In this document: in pieces, positions 33,458 through 46,406 of the stretch
Position numbering within the stretch: position 1 is the stretch's first letter
Layout: the number at the start of each line of letters is the position of its first letter
Assembly: GCA_947650365.1 (NCBI GenBank)
Contig: OX393557.1
Span: 1,550,001-1,614,000 of the forward strand
Length of the DNA stretch: 64,000 nt
Reading direction: 5' to 3'
From: Chamaelirium japonicum
Lineage: Eukaryota > Streptophyta > Magnoliopsida > Liliales > Melanthiaceae
The notes under the pieces: generated by a model
Database searches by the model: none
The model's input: the letters and a program-made list of their open reading frames with translations, nothing else
Told to the model about the DNA's origin: nothing
Program-made: the position numbers and the translations under genes

Positions 33458-35419
33458 TGAAAATTAAAGCTAATGTATAGGTACCAAAGTTTGGCTAGCT
33501 AAACTCTGTGCATTAAGAGACCAACTAGTCAAAACTAGTTGACGTGCCCCACAACGGGCAGATGCAAGCACGGGCTTTAAATTGCACAATCTATAGAATA
33601 ATGGAAGTTAAGCAAACAATGATCACGAGATATAACGCAAAAGAGCTCACAAATTATTTATAGATGAAAACCCTTAACATGGATAAAAACTACCCTCCGA
33701 TTGAAACAGGGCCTAAACCCTTCACACAGAGGGGTGTAGCTTTCCTTAGAAGATCTAGACAAGGTTACATGCAAACTAAGACGTGGCTACACAAAGGTTA
33801 CCCCTTAGCCCCCTAGGTCCGCGACTCGTGCCTTCAGTGAAGTAGAGACGACGCTCTCACTTCATAGATGCTTAACTGAGCTGACTCTTGCACCTCCGTA
33901 GTTGTTCCTCTTCTCCGCTTATCCTTCTCCCCAAAGAGGACTCCCAAAGCGAGCGGCTCGCTAAAGGTGCTCGATGTGAATGACGTCACGGAGCGCTCTC
34001 GCAAGAGCCTTCCACAGGCGGTGGAAACACACTTAGTATGTGCAAAGTAAAATAGGGAGAAACAAAATAGAAAAGAAAAAAAAAACTTGAACCTAAGAAT
34101 TAACCTAAGGTAGAGGGTGACCTAGATCTCTTTCAAGAACTTCGATACATGCCTCTAAGACTAGTATACCTTTGAGCTTCAAGCTACAAAAACCCCCAAA
34201 GAATATATCAAGATCTAAGTGTTGGATGACACCTTAGATCCTTCATTAAACCTTGACCTCTTTACTTGTATGATCATAAGGAGTTGGAAGACTCTCAAGT
34301 GACCATGCAAGTAGTGAGTCCAACCTTCATAGTATTTGGACTTGGATAGAAGGTTGAATAGAGGAGGAGAAGGAAAATAAGAGAGGTTATGGAGTTCAAG
34401 GGAGAACTCACTAAACCTTAAAAACCTCTTCTAATTCTTCTCATAAACCAAAAGACTCATTAGTAGCTGAAGGGAATAGGGGTGGGCTATTTATAGCCCA
34501 AGGAGCCCATATGTGGATAGCTAAGACCAAGAGAGAGACCTTATCATCGAGGGTCTATCTCAGCCATGTCATGCGCATGACCAACACGTGTAACAAGTGG
34601 ATTGGTTAAGCCTACCGACTTAACCTTTTCAATATGTTCTAGACCCAGTCATGCGCACGGCTTTAAAATTGTGCACACGATTTTTTAACGTGTCGTCGTG
34701 TTATAGGACCATGCCATATGGGGCTTAGGTGGACATCAAATAGTGTGTGGTCGACTAGGATTGTGCGCACGACTTATATAAGTCGTGTGCATGACTTTGG
34801 CCAGTCACCACACCAGTTCGAGCTCAATGAGAGACTAAATAAAAGTAGTGCACACAACTGTGGAGTCGTGCGTACAAATTTAGTTTCCCAGAGAGGACCT
34901 TATATCCACCTCTAGACTAAGCCACAGTCGTGCGCACAACTTTAGAAAGTCGTGTGCACGACAAGCCTACTATACATACACTAAGTGTAGGACAAAAACC
35001 CTTGTTCCGAACGAGGTAAAATGAAAAAGTCAAATATACCCATATTGTCAATTTTAGTCAAAAATAGATGCCCATACATCTTTAATATTTTAAACAGAAA
35101 TGAACAAGCATACGAGAACTAAAACGATAAAACAGATCGAACGGAACTAAGTGAAAGTGTGTGTTTAGCTAGTCATGCACCTAAAACCTAATTATCCGAG
35201 CAAAGTCTTTTTCCAAAGAATTTAGAAATATACCTTCAATGCCTAAGCATGATGGAAGAGGGTGATAGTAGTGGTTTTGACTACAACGATACTTCTTTAT
35301 CGTAACATAGCCAAACCTAACTCAACCCTTCTGACTTTAGCTCACAGTTACTCACTACATCGGTAAAGTAGGTTTGTTTAAGTCGCTAAAAACTAATTGC
35401 AATATAAAGAGACCTAATA
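33458..35419 (-). repeat. TR-GAG 5' LTR
   Basis: 1962 bp. The outer terminus is mutated (CCTAATA where the left LTR has CCTAACA). Confidence 0.9.
34768..34787. promoter_or_regulatory. TATA box centred in a 20-bp perfect palindrome
   Basis: CACGACTTATATAAGTCGTG is self-complementary, so the TATA element reads equally on both strands. It lies among GTCGTGCGCACGAC-type palindromes (34660-34965). The left LTR has the same site with one change at 30005-30024. Promoter use is inference. Confidence 0.55.
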
Positions 35420-35424
35420 AAGCT

Positions 35425-36138
35425 GTTGGCAGCCATCATAGCATGAGCATAAGGAAAAAGGGGGTGGTCGGTGGGGGCTTGGCCTGGCTGGGTCGAGCTT
35501 CGCCAGCTGCACAGTCGCGAATCATATGGCCAATGTCCATGGCCGCCTCGAAAGGAAACCATGGGGGGTTAGGCTGGTCGGATCACATAAAAGAGAAAGA
35601 CAGAGGGAAGGGGGGGGGGGGGCAGATCTGAAGGGGGGGCAGACCTGGACGGCGGGGGTCGTCGACTGCATTTCCTCCCTCAAAGCTCTGGCGTCGGCTC
35701 CATCTGCTGTATGCAGGCCACTAGGGGAGAGAGAGATCGATGGGAGAAAGATAGGAGGGGGGAGGGAGAGATCGAGAGATGTGAATGGGTTGGGTCTAGG
35801 GCATTATTTTATAGGGGAAAGGGGCGGCGACTGAAGGGGCTGAGAGGGGATTAAAAGAGATAGAGATAGAGATGACGGCGAGAGGGGATCTGGGGGAAAG
35901 AATGGGAAAGAGAAAGAAGAGATCGGGATTGAGAAAAGAGAGAGAGAGGGGAATAGATTGAGATGGGGGTTTAGGCTGGGTACATCCTATTGAAATCAGA
36001 CGGTTGTGGTTCATTTTTAACACAAGGAGATAAAGAGAGGAATGTTGAATGGTAGAGGGTTAGGCTAATGGGGTTATGTTGGATTGTCAAAAGGATTTCA
36101 AGGGAGAAGAGATCCGATTTAAGATCAGAAGACTGTGC
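35425..36138. other. Purine-rich intergenic with G-run
   Basis: No gene seen. A run of 13 G lies at 35610-35622. A GA-rich stretch at 35730-35960 has many GGGAGAG/GAGATCGA motifs. It could be leader or LTR sequence of an unrecognised element. Confidence 0.4.
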
Positions 36139-38422
36139 TGTTGGAAATTATTCCATTACAGTGGCCCGCAGCGAAAGCAAAGGTTAGGTCCGAAGACCGT
36201 AGGTGGTGTGTGTTACACATCAAAACTTTCATCGAAAACCCTATATATGCGTGCATGAATCTAGCATGGCAACTACACGAACCCCTAAATTCGATCTAGC
36301 GAAAAGAACAATCTAGCATGCATGCATGTTCTATCTCTACACTAGATCTACATGATAGAGATCATACCTCCGTGCGGATTCTTTCAACACGACAAATTTT
36401 TTTCTTTGTCGATGGAGACGGGCTCGGATCTGCTCGATATAACTTTGGTACAATAGCCATAACTTTCGCTCCCGAACTCCGATTAGGCGGAAATTTGGAC
36501 TGAAGGTAGATGACTTTAATACGCAACTTTTACATCTAGTTTGAGGTCATTTGGAGTTCTATAATTCTCACAATCATAGAAATATCTTTGATATTTTACG
36601 TAAAATCTAGATAGTAAGAAATTACAGGAAGCGCCCTCTAGTTCATCCGATCTCAAACAATGCACGACACCTTGTTGATGGATCTCTGAGTGCCTCCATC
36701 CAATGAGCCTTACCCGTCTACAAACACCATACGAGAAAGATAACACGAGGAGCGAGGTCGCAAGCGAGGGAAGGAGACGAGAGAAAAAGGAGAGGAGAAG
36801 AGAGAGGGGCGGCTAGGGTTTGCCTTAGGGCTGGCCTCCTCTTTCCTTCATACCTTTTAAGTGGCTGGCCTCCATAGGGATTAGAATCCCTACAAGTTAG
36901 GGCCAGTCCCTTCATTATTTCTCCTTAATTCTCCCATAGCTAGCTTTTAGGAGTGGTTTTGACCTAGTCAAAACTGCCCCCTATTATCCCTATGGTCGGC
37001 TCCTATGTGGGAGCTTGCATACTCCTACAAGCTAGGGGGCCGGCCTTGACTTGGTCTCCCTATACCTAGGGCCGGTCCCATCTAGAGTATAGTGGCGCAT
37101 GGTTTAACCAAAATACCCCTATGTCACTAGTTGGCTGTCCCTCGTGTACGAGACCTTGCAAGACACACATAAGTGAAGTGCACTAGTGATTTCACTATTT
37201 ACTGAGGCACCCATAAGATGCCCCAAGTAAAGTCAACTAGTTAACTCGCAATATGTCCTGGTGCATCACACCCATGTGGAAGAGTCCACTTATGGCAACG
37301 GATAACCACATGCATCTTTGTACTAATCTAGGGTTTCCTCTTAGTACATACACATAGTCAAGCACCTACCATGCACTAGTGGAAAGAACACAAGAAGCAT
37401 ATGTTTTGTCTCATCGCTTCATTTAACTGCGTCCAGTGTTTCAAGGGGACGGTTCAAGGATCGTACATTATGTGGATAAGATGGAACCTTCAAGGACCAA
37501 GGTTCATAACTTTCAATTTGGACTCGATCGACACACTACCCGAGTATACCATCGATCCTCCGAGTCCGAGTTAACCTGCGTAGCCACCTAGAGTGCGACG
37601 CAGGCTACACTCCATATCTCCCGGACTTACTATGTTCTCTCGCATATCCCTACTTTTCGCTTAGTATGGTAAACCCGTTGTTCCTCCACTTGGTACCATG
37701 ATGCAATTCGAGTGGTGGAGAATACCGTCAGACTCGAGTGCTTATATGACTCGGTTCCTTCCAGATTGACCACATACGTCGTACCTCTGATTACTCTACC
37801 GAGTGATCGGATTTGATCAACAGTCCAACTGATGACCACCTGGCCAGGGTTTAATAAGATGTAAGTCAAACCAATAAACGCACCTCCTGTTAGAGGTGTG
37901 GATGACCTGAGGAGTGACACGCTGATGCGATGCCAACCAGGTAATCCAGTACACCATGGTTTTGGGTCACGTAACTAGACCCTCATACATTGGTGCACCA
38001 AAGCACCACACAATTGGTTAGCCCACCAGACATGGTTCCTCAGGATTTAGGATTGTTTTACCCTAAGCAGAAACATGTCTTAGTGTACCGGTGTCTGCTC
38101 ACCAATCTATACACTGTGTTGGTTTTGTTTGACCACAAACACTGTGCCTGGTAATGACCACGATGGAGATACTCACGCTCTGTCATCCCAACAGCTTATC
38201 CAGATATAACAACCAACTCTAGTTAGAGCTACGAATATATTTAGGTTACATGGGACAAGTCCATTAAGTCTCCCACTCAAGGGGATTACCATATAGCCAT
38301 GACTCTCTGTTCTGTAATCAAAACATGTACTAAGGTATATACCAAGTTGCAATCCTAAGTTATTAACCATATACAGCTAAACTAAAGATTTTTATGAGTT
38401 GTAGATCTTACCAATTCCAACA
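36139..38422 (-). repeat. Old Copia 3' LTR
   Basis: 2284 bp. It shares with the right LTR two short open stretches on minus (38370-38173 and 37920-37630). Confidence 0.9.
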
Positions 38423-38436
38423 ATCTCCCACTAGGT
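38423..38436 (-). other. Old Copia polypurine tract
   Basis: Minus reads CTAGTGGGAGAT directly before the LTR start TGTTGG. Confidence 0.65.
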
Positions 38437-38859
38437 CTAACGAGAAAAAATAGTATTGAGCTCTATAGCTTCTACATGTTGCCCAAAAGCCTTTGTAAGA
38501 ATTCCCTAAAGGAATTGGAAACATTATCTACAGATGCTACTTGAGTACCACTACTTGCATTTACTCCTAAAACTGTCAGATTAAGTGGAGTTTGTACTTG
38601 ATGAGTTTTACTTTACGGTGGTCCCTAGGCTCCTTGGGCCTTGTTTATCGCTCTTCTGTTGCAACAACAAACAACTGAGCCTCTGGTATGCGTCCCATGT
38701 TCTCCAAGAACATCCTAAGCTATACCACCTATAATACTAGCTCGCACACAACAACGTGCTCAGTCTTTGTGGTGGAGTCTGTGGTGCACTCTTACTTCAC
38801 ACTCTACCAATTATCGCTTCTAATCCTAAGGTAAAAACAATCCCTAAATAGATTCTCTG

Positions 38860-39560
38860 GAACACATATCTAACATAAAAGTCAGACATTGTGCGTCCAA
38901 TTGATATCATGACCTATGAAGTGTAAGCTAACTCGCAATCCTTGTTTGATAAGGAATTCAGAGTTACCCTTTACATTGGTCCAGCGATCTGGACCCGGGT
39001 TCGATTGAAACTGACCCATCATTTCTATTGCGCAATAGATATCTAGTCTCGTATATCGAGTCTGGCTAGTCTTAACTTCATGCATAGCCTATGATAGTAA
39101 GAGAACCTTGCTCTAGTGATCTCGAGTTACGTTGATTCCCAGAACATAACTCGCCTCACGAGGATCTTTCATATCGAATTATAATGACTACAAACATTTA
39201 CCGTAAATAATATTTCTACATCATTTTCAATCAGTAGAATATCGTTAACATAAAATACTAAATAAACCCTTATAGCACTATCATCTTTCTTGTACCTACT
39301 TGGTTTATCCTCATTCTAACCAAATCCGTGTTAGCAGATTCCCTGCTCAAAATAGATATCCCAATTCCTGGATGCTTGCATTAGGTCATGAATAGACCTT
39401 TGTAACTTGAACTCCAAATCTTCCTGACCTATTAACACAAAACCTGGGGCTGCATCATACACATGTCCTTTTCCAAAGTCCTATTGGGGATAACTGTCTT
39501 GACATCAATCTACCATATCTTCTAACTGTAATGGACTGTGATGGATTAAGATTATCCGAA
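38860..39560 (-). pseudogene. Old Copia RT/RNase H remnants
   Basis: On minus, scattered frames give Copia RT text: PGFVLIGQEDLEFKLQRSIH near 39460-39370, FYVNDILLIENDV near 39270-39225 (the YVDD motif, with Asn for Asp), and KTSQTRYTRLDIYCAIEMMG then FQSNPGPDRW (39075-38960), where the family has its conserved post-RT segment. Frameshifts and stops occur every few dozen codons. There is no coding potential. Confidence 0.7.
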
Positions 39561-39950
39561 ATAAATTAAGACATAGCTACCGATGAGAATGTTTCGATAT
39601 AATCAATCACCTCTTCCTTGGCAACTAATCTAGCTACTTAAGTCTTAATCGAGTCCTCTTCTTATACACCCCCTATATCTAGAAGGGTGATAGTGTAATA
39701 AGAGTCAAGACTATTCCAAGGGACATTGTGCAAGCTTGTCTCTATGGTCTTTTACCAGTCAGAGCTATCGAAAAGCTCCTACTACTTCGTCGTAGCTCTA
39801 GGGATTATCCTCCTGAAACTCTGAATCAACTATCCATAGTATATTTCAGGAGCTCTGATAGTTCTACAACGATGAGGCCATAGTAGTATAAAGTGAATCG
39901 TTTCTACAGTATCTGGTATACTAGTTTCTATATCATCTACTCCCACTATG

Positions 39951-40900
39951 CTTTTGGATATGCACTCTCTACTGGTACCCAGTAGATCACCCAAAACTAT
40001 CTTACTAGTAAACTTATGGTCTATAATATAATCCTAATCTGGGTAGATGGTATTCGTAGAAATGATTACCTTCAAACCTCAAGATCATAGAATAGTCCAT
40101 CTTATGCCTCCATAGGATAACCTATAAACAGATATACCTGGGACTTTATATCCATCTCATCCCTCTTGTCCTTCAGCATAAGTATAGGACATCCCCATAT
40201 CTCGAGACACTATAGTATCAGCTTTTGCTTATACCATAGCTCTTTATAGGTTTGAGTCATTGATTTAAATAAGAGATAGTTCCAGATATAAGCTATTATT
40301 TTAAGGTACGAATCCACCAGAAGGTGAGTGGTACACTTGGCAATATTTACCATACTACAGACCATATTAAACAGGGTCCAATTCCTTCTCTTGGAGATTT
40401 TTATTCTGATGTGTTATCCTTGAAGCTTTTGGATATGCACTCTCTACTAGTACCTAGTAGATCACCCAAAACTACCTTACCAGTAAACTTATGGTTTATA
40501 ATATAATTCTGATCTAGGTAGATGGTATTCGTAGAAATGATTACCTTCAAACCTTAAGATTATATAATAGTCCACCTTATGCCTCTAGAGGGTAACCTAT
40601 AAACAGATATACTTGGGACTTCATCTCCATCTTATTCTTCTTATCTTTCAGCATAAGTGCAGGACATCCCTATATTTCAAGACACTGTATTATCTGTTTT
40701 TGCTTATACCATAACTCTCTATAGATTTGAGGCACTGATTTAGATGAGAGATAGTTCCAGATATATATTATTGTTTTAAGGTACGAATCCACCAGAAGGT
40801 GAATGGTACACTTGACAATATTCACCATACTACATACCATATTAAATATGGTCCAATTCCTTCTCTTGGAGATTTTATTCTAGCGTGTTATTCTTGAAGC
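39951..40900. repeat. 475-bp tandem duplication inside the old Copia
   Basis: 39951-40425 and 40426-40900 are two head-to-tail copies (both begin CTTTTGGATATGCACTCTCT; both end near CTTGAAGC). They differ by perhaps 10 percent, so the duplication is itself old. It covers decayed pol sequence upstream of the RT traces. Confidence 0.9.
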
Positions 40901-41779
40901 ATTTAACTATGAGATAATCTCATGCTCCTTCAGGACCTTATGGATCCCATCCAATAGGTACTCATTCCTTCGATTAAATTGAAGAGCCTTCTATCGTCTA
41001 GATATTCTTGGAATAATCGACGTCAGAATCAACTAACACCAATACCTTAGTGGCCCTTTTAGTTACTCTACTTCCAAATAACACTCATATATCAGAAGGA
41101 TCTCCGAAGAATCTGTGAACGAAAACTCGACCTTTTGTTACATCTGGATTTTTCCGAGGCAAAATATTTAAGTCAGAAGGATCATAAATAGGTTAGATTC
41201 TCCAAAGGATTTAGATGAATTTAAATCAGATGCTGTAGCTGTCATAAAATCTATTTCCGAATTAGGATTAAATACAAAAGGATAGTTCTGAACTATTCCA
41301 ATAGTAATGAAGATATCCATTCAGTTTGAGAGACACACCAACAGTGCCATCTAAAACTAAAAACTTTATTTAGCAAGAATGAAACATAACTAAATCTCTA
41401 AAGATCAAGATCCTTGTTTCGAAAAAACTAAGATAATCACATCTAACAGCTTCCGTAGCGACTTATGGCATAAGTATCTATGTTAGGATTACTTCACCAT
41501 AAAGTAACTTCTTCTTTCCTTGAATCTCTATAGACACAAAGTCAATGTTTCAAGAAGTAGAAGAACTGCTACTAGATAGTGACTTAACCCCTAATACCTT
41601 GAGGCCATACTTAATCTTCCAGTACCCCCTATTTACTCGCTACAGCGGAAATACTTCTATCCTTGACGTCACCAGACTTAGGAATCTACACCAGTTTCTG
41701 CACTGATATAGGTTTGGTTTCTGCTAAGTTTCTCCCTTAGGCTCTTCTAGAGAAGACCTAGGTTAAGAACTAAATACAT

Positions 41780-42030
41780 TGCCTTTAATCTTGAACCCAT
41801 CCTTTGTCTCCAAGAAAGCTCATTAGAAGTTCTGCGTTTGTCATCTCTAGCTAGTAAAAGTTAAAGTGTCTGACAACGCCTTTGAAGGTTCCAGACAAGG
41901 ATGCAAGACATATGTCTTCCACCACCTCGTCATCTGGCACCATATCTTTGGAGTCTAGTTCAATCTGGAACTCATGTATGTGTTCCCGAATAAGCTTACC
42001 CTCAGACATCTCAGTACCAATGAGTATTTT
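41780..42030 (-). pseudogene. Old Copia gag remnant
   Basis: Minus reads REHIHEFQIELDSKDMVPDD, then VVEDICLASLSGTFKGVVRH, a UBN2-type gag segment, followed by a stop. It is in the expected 5' half of the element. Confidence 0.5.
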
Positions 42031-44123
42031 GATGGAAAAACGATGAGTCTACTGAATTTTCCATCCAGACAACTAATGCAAGTAAAATTTTATTTCATAA
42101 AACGTAGCTTATGACCGACTTGCTTCTAAGGAGTTGTCTGCATGTCTGCTATGACACAGTACTTCCACATCTCCTTAGACTCTTGCTAGTCATCATATGC
42201 TCTAGTTAGTACCCAAGTGACATCTGGACCCGTTAGGTCTGGTACAGGGATTTGAGATTGAAAGCTAATGTACGTTTACAACCCTAAGCATAAGCTCAGA
42301 TAGCGCTTCCGCTCTAAGTAGTTAGAGACCCGATAACTAGTTCTCTTATGGGAAAGTGGACTGGGGAACTATATGGTTGAATGAAAGAATACATAAAACA
42401 AATTTTATAGATTTTGAAAATAATCTAATTATATCCAAATGCCATCCTATCCTCATAGCGAAGACACCTCTATGGATTAATTAACCATGTATGCAAGATC
42501 TCATAATCGGATACACCTGCCCTAGGGGGGCGTTATGCAGCATCATCCGCTCATACTGGTCCTTCCTTGACCTAATCCAAATCTGCCAACTAAGGGCTTT
42601 GATGGACCATGGTTATTTTTTGGCCAGTGCCACGTGATCCCCATGCGAAACACCGGAAGTCTCACGTGCACTTCGGATGCTTACCCACAAGCCTAGGTAA
42701 TTATGACACGAAAGTTCATACGGCCCCCACTAGGTTAGGATAAAAAGTTCTTCCCTCCTTACCATTTAACCGCCATATCCCGAAGAAAACCGCTAAGCTA
42801 TTCGGCATGGTATGACATAACCCCTATCCTAGGGGATGTTGAGTTACGCCTTCCTACCCGAACACAAAGTGATTGGCTGTGGAGGCCAGGGGATCTCTTA
42901 GAGTCCTCTCTTGCATCCTTTATTAGAGTTGAGGGTTATTTTAATACAAGTATGAGTGTAAACTAAGGTCACGATAACCTATACACTAAACCTTGGTCAT
43001 ACCGCGCTCCCATTAGCGATTCAAGCCTTTCGCATAGCATTAATTAATCTTGAAATATCATAGTCTCTGCTTCAAGTGGATTTCTCTACTCATGGGTCAC
43101 AATACATATCCCAGGAATATTGATACTTCGCAAACCTAACTATCACGCTAATACCCTAGAGCATAGCCTAAAGTCAAACAAACAGGAAAGGACTTCTACT
43201 ACTATAGCGCCTTACTTATAAATTCGACAATTGATGTCATAGTAGAATTTCATCTCATTCTAGATTTCGATACTGCCCAAATAAGCACACCCGACTAATC
43301 GGGTGTTGACCTAATGGTGGCATAACTAAATATGAGGAATTCACGCTATTATCAAAGATCAATTAAATAATAGATATTATTAGTAGAATCTTATCATAAT
43401 AAGGTCTCTTAGACCCAAGGGAAAAAAGATATCCCTCTAAAACACTGATAATCTAATTATCGCATCGAGATTCTCTACAGAAATATAAAGAACTGCAGAA
43501 AGAAATAACCACATAATTGAATCAAGTTCAAGGTTATGACCCCTGAACCTGATTAGTACAGCGCATGATATTTGTCTCCTTCACTGGGTTTCTCGATCCG
43601 ATATAAGCCTCTGTATACGATCTTCTGATGCTCTTGCCCTTTGCCGTCATCGTGTACGCTTCACTGGATTACCATCATCCTCTAAGGTTTTGCTTGTTCT
43701 ACTGGTAATGAATCTCTGCGATAAGTCCTCATCTTCAATCTGTAACCAAAAAAGATCTATTATGCTTCGAGAAAGTGCTCGCTCATACACATTTTCCTAG
43801 AAAAAAAAGAAAAACAAGCCTAGCAAAAAGCCTGGGAATTAAGGGTGGTCAACCTCCACCTCTTGCCCAACTACGGCTCTAAAACATATCCACATAGAAA
43901 GCAAAACATATCCAGTCACATTCGCTAGCACGGGGTCCGACTCTTGGTAGCAAGCAATCACATATCCAAATAATTCAAAGCGGCGCCCTACAAGAACAAT
44001 TGATAGAACACACAATATATATTATATGCATGATTTACTCGTAGAACCCAGATAACGATACATACTAATCATGCCCGTGCATGATGGTTTCATGAAAAAT
44101 ATAAAACGTACACTACTAGCATA
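42031..44123. other. Old Copia 5' internal region, non-coding now
   Basis: No readable coding sequence lies between the PBS and the gag remnant. The unusual length suggests an untranslated leader plus decayed gag. Confidence 0.4.
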
Positions 44124-44135
44124 GCTCTGATGCCA
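44124..44135 (-). other. Old Copia primer-binding site
   Basis: Minus reads TGGCATCAGAGC, one mismatch from the tRNA-iMet PBS, two nucleotides inside the 5' LTR. Confidence 0.85.
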
Positions 44136-44137
44136 AT

Positions 44138-46406
44138 TGTTGGAAATAATTCTATGACAGAGGCTCGTAGTAGAAATAAAGGTTAGATCCGAAGACCGTA
44201 GGTGGTGTGCGTTACACATCAAAACTTTCATCGAAACTTTACACATGTGTGTATAAATCTAGCATGGCAACTACACAATCCCCTAACGTCAATCTAGCAA
44301 AGATAACAATTTAACATTCATGCATGTTCTATCTCTACACTAGATCTATATGATAGAGATCATACCTCCATGTGGATTCTTTCACCGCGATAAATTTCTT
44401 CTTTGTCGATAGAGAAGGGATCGGATCTGCTCGATATAGCTTCGGTGCAACGGCCATAACATTCGCTCCCGAACTCCGATTAGGCTAAAATTTGCACTAC
44501 AAGTAGATGACTTCGAAACATAACTTTCGCATATGGTTTGACGTCGTTTAGAGTTATGTAGATCTTGCTATCGCATAAATATCACTGATCTTCTATGCAA
44601 AATTTGAACAACAAGAGATTATGGGAAGCGCCTTCTAGTTCACCCGATCTCGCACGATGCACAACACCTTATCGATAAATCTCTGAGTGCCTTCATCTGA
44701 TGAACCTTGTCTATCTACGAAATACCACGCCAAAAAGACGACGCGAGGAGCGAGGTCGCAAGCGAGGGAGGGAAACGAGAGAGAGATGAGAGGAGAAAAG
44801 AAAGAGGTGGCTAGGGTTTGCCTTAAGGCCGACCTCCTATCTTTTTCATACCTTTTAAGTAGCCGGCCCCCATAGGGATTAGAATCCTTACAAGCTAGGG
44901 CCAGTCCCTCCTTTATCTCCCCTTAATTCTCCCCTTGCTAGCTTTTAGGAGTGGTTTTGACCTAGTCAAAACCGCCCCCTATTATCCCTATGGCCGGCAC
45001 TTATGTGGGAGCTTGTATACTCCTACAAGCTAGGGGGTAGGCCCTGACTTGGTCTCCCTGCACCTAGGGCTGGCCCCATCTAGTGCATAGTGGTGCATGG
45101 TTTGACCAGAACGCCTCTATGTCACTAGTTGGTCGTTCCTCGTGTACGAGACCTTGCACAACACATATAAGTGAAGTGCACTAGTGATTTTACTATTCAC
45201 TAAGGCACCTGTAGGGTGCCCTTAGTAAAGTCAACTAGTTAACTCACAACATGTCCCAATGCATCGCACTCATATGACAGAGTCCACTTATGGAAAAGGA
45301 TAACCACATGCATCTATGTACTAACCTAGGGTTTCCCCTTAGTACACACATGTAGTCATGTACCTACTGTGCACTAGTGCGAAGTACACACGTACCATAG
45401 GGTTTGTCTCATCGCTTCCTTTAACTACATCTTGTGTTTCAAGGAGATAGTTCAAGGAGTGTACATTATGTGGATAAGGTGGAACCTTCACGGACCAGGG
45501 TTCATGGGTTCCAATTTGGACTCGATTGATACATTACCCGAGTGTACCATCGACCCCTTTGAGTTTGAATTTACATGCATAGCCACCTAGAGTGCTACAC
45601 AGGCTACATTCCAATTCCCCAAGATTTGCTATGTTCTCTCACATACCCCTACTCTCTGCTTAGTATGGTAAACCCGCTATCCCTTCACTTGGTGCCATGA
45701 TGCAACTCGAGCGGTGGAGAATACCGTCAGACTTGAGTGCTCATATGATTTGGTTCCTTCCAGGTTGACCACGTACGTCGTACCTCCGATTACTATACCG
45801 AGTAACCGGATCCGATCAACAGTCCAACTGATGACCACTTGGCCAGGGTTTAATATGACATAAGTCAAACCAGAAAATGTACCTCCCGTTAGGGGTGTGG
45901 ATGACCTACAAGAGTGGCACGCTGATGCAAGGCTAGCCGGGTAACCCATTATATCATGGTTTTGGGTCACGTAACTGGACCCTCAAACATTAGTGCGCCA
46001 AAGTACCACACAACTGGTTAGCCCACCAGACATGATTCCTTAAGGTTTAGGACCATTTTACCCGGCTTAATGCACTGGTGTCTGCTCACCAATCTATGCA
46101 CTGTGTTGGTTCCATTCGGTCACAGACACTGTGCCTGGTAATGACCGTGATGAAGACACCCACGCTCTGTTATCCAACAGCTTATCCTGATAAGGCAACC
46201 AACCATAATCAGAGCTACGAACATATTTAGGTTATTTGAGACCAATCCATTGAGTCTCCCACTCAAATGGATTACGATGTAGCCATTGCTCTCTGTTCTG
46301 TAATCATAACACGTACTAAGGTACGTACCAAGATACAATCCTAAGTTATCAACCATACATAGCTAAACTAGGTTTTTACCAGTTGTAGAACTCACCAATT
46401 CCAACA
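44138..46406 (-). repeat. Old Copia 5' LTR
   Basis: 2269 bp, same ends as the left LTR. Confidence 0.9.

Larger units (their letters stand above)
28698..35419 (-). mobile_element. Non-autonomous gag-only LTR element (TR-GAG-like), 6.7 kb
   Basis: Two ~1.95-kb direct LTRs flank 2.8 kb of internal sequence. A perfect TSD, AAGCT, lies at 28693-28697 and 35420-35424. On minus the LTR starts TGTTAGG (TATTAGG in the right copy) and ends CTCA or TTCA. A canonical PBS (33444-33455) and a purine-rich tract (30633 onward) fix minus orientation. Inside are only a Copia-type gag and a second ORF; there is no protease, integrase or RT. It must depend on another element for replication. LTRs differ by roughly 10 percent in a sampled stretch, so it is old. 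Confidence 0.88.
36139..46406 (-). mobile_element. Old Copia element with 2.3-kb LTRs
   Basis: Direct LTRs at 36139-38422 and 44138-46406 start TGTTGGAA and end TTCCAACA. A PBS abuts the right LTR and a polypurine tract (GTGGGAGAT on minus) abuts the left, so it runs on minus. The interior keeps only traces of Copia gag and RT, with stops throughout. Sampled LTR divergence exceeds 10 percent. The flanking 5-mers (TGTGC and CATCC) do not match, so the insertion was rearranged or the duplication eroded. Confidence 0.85.
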
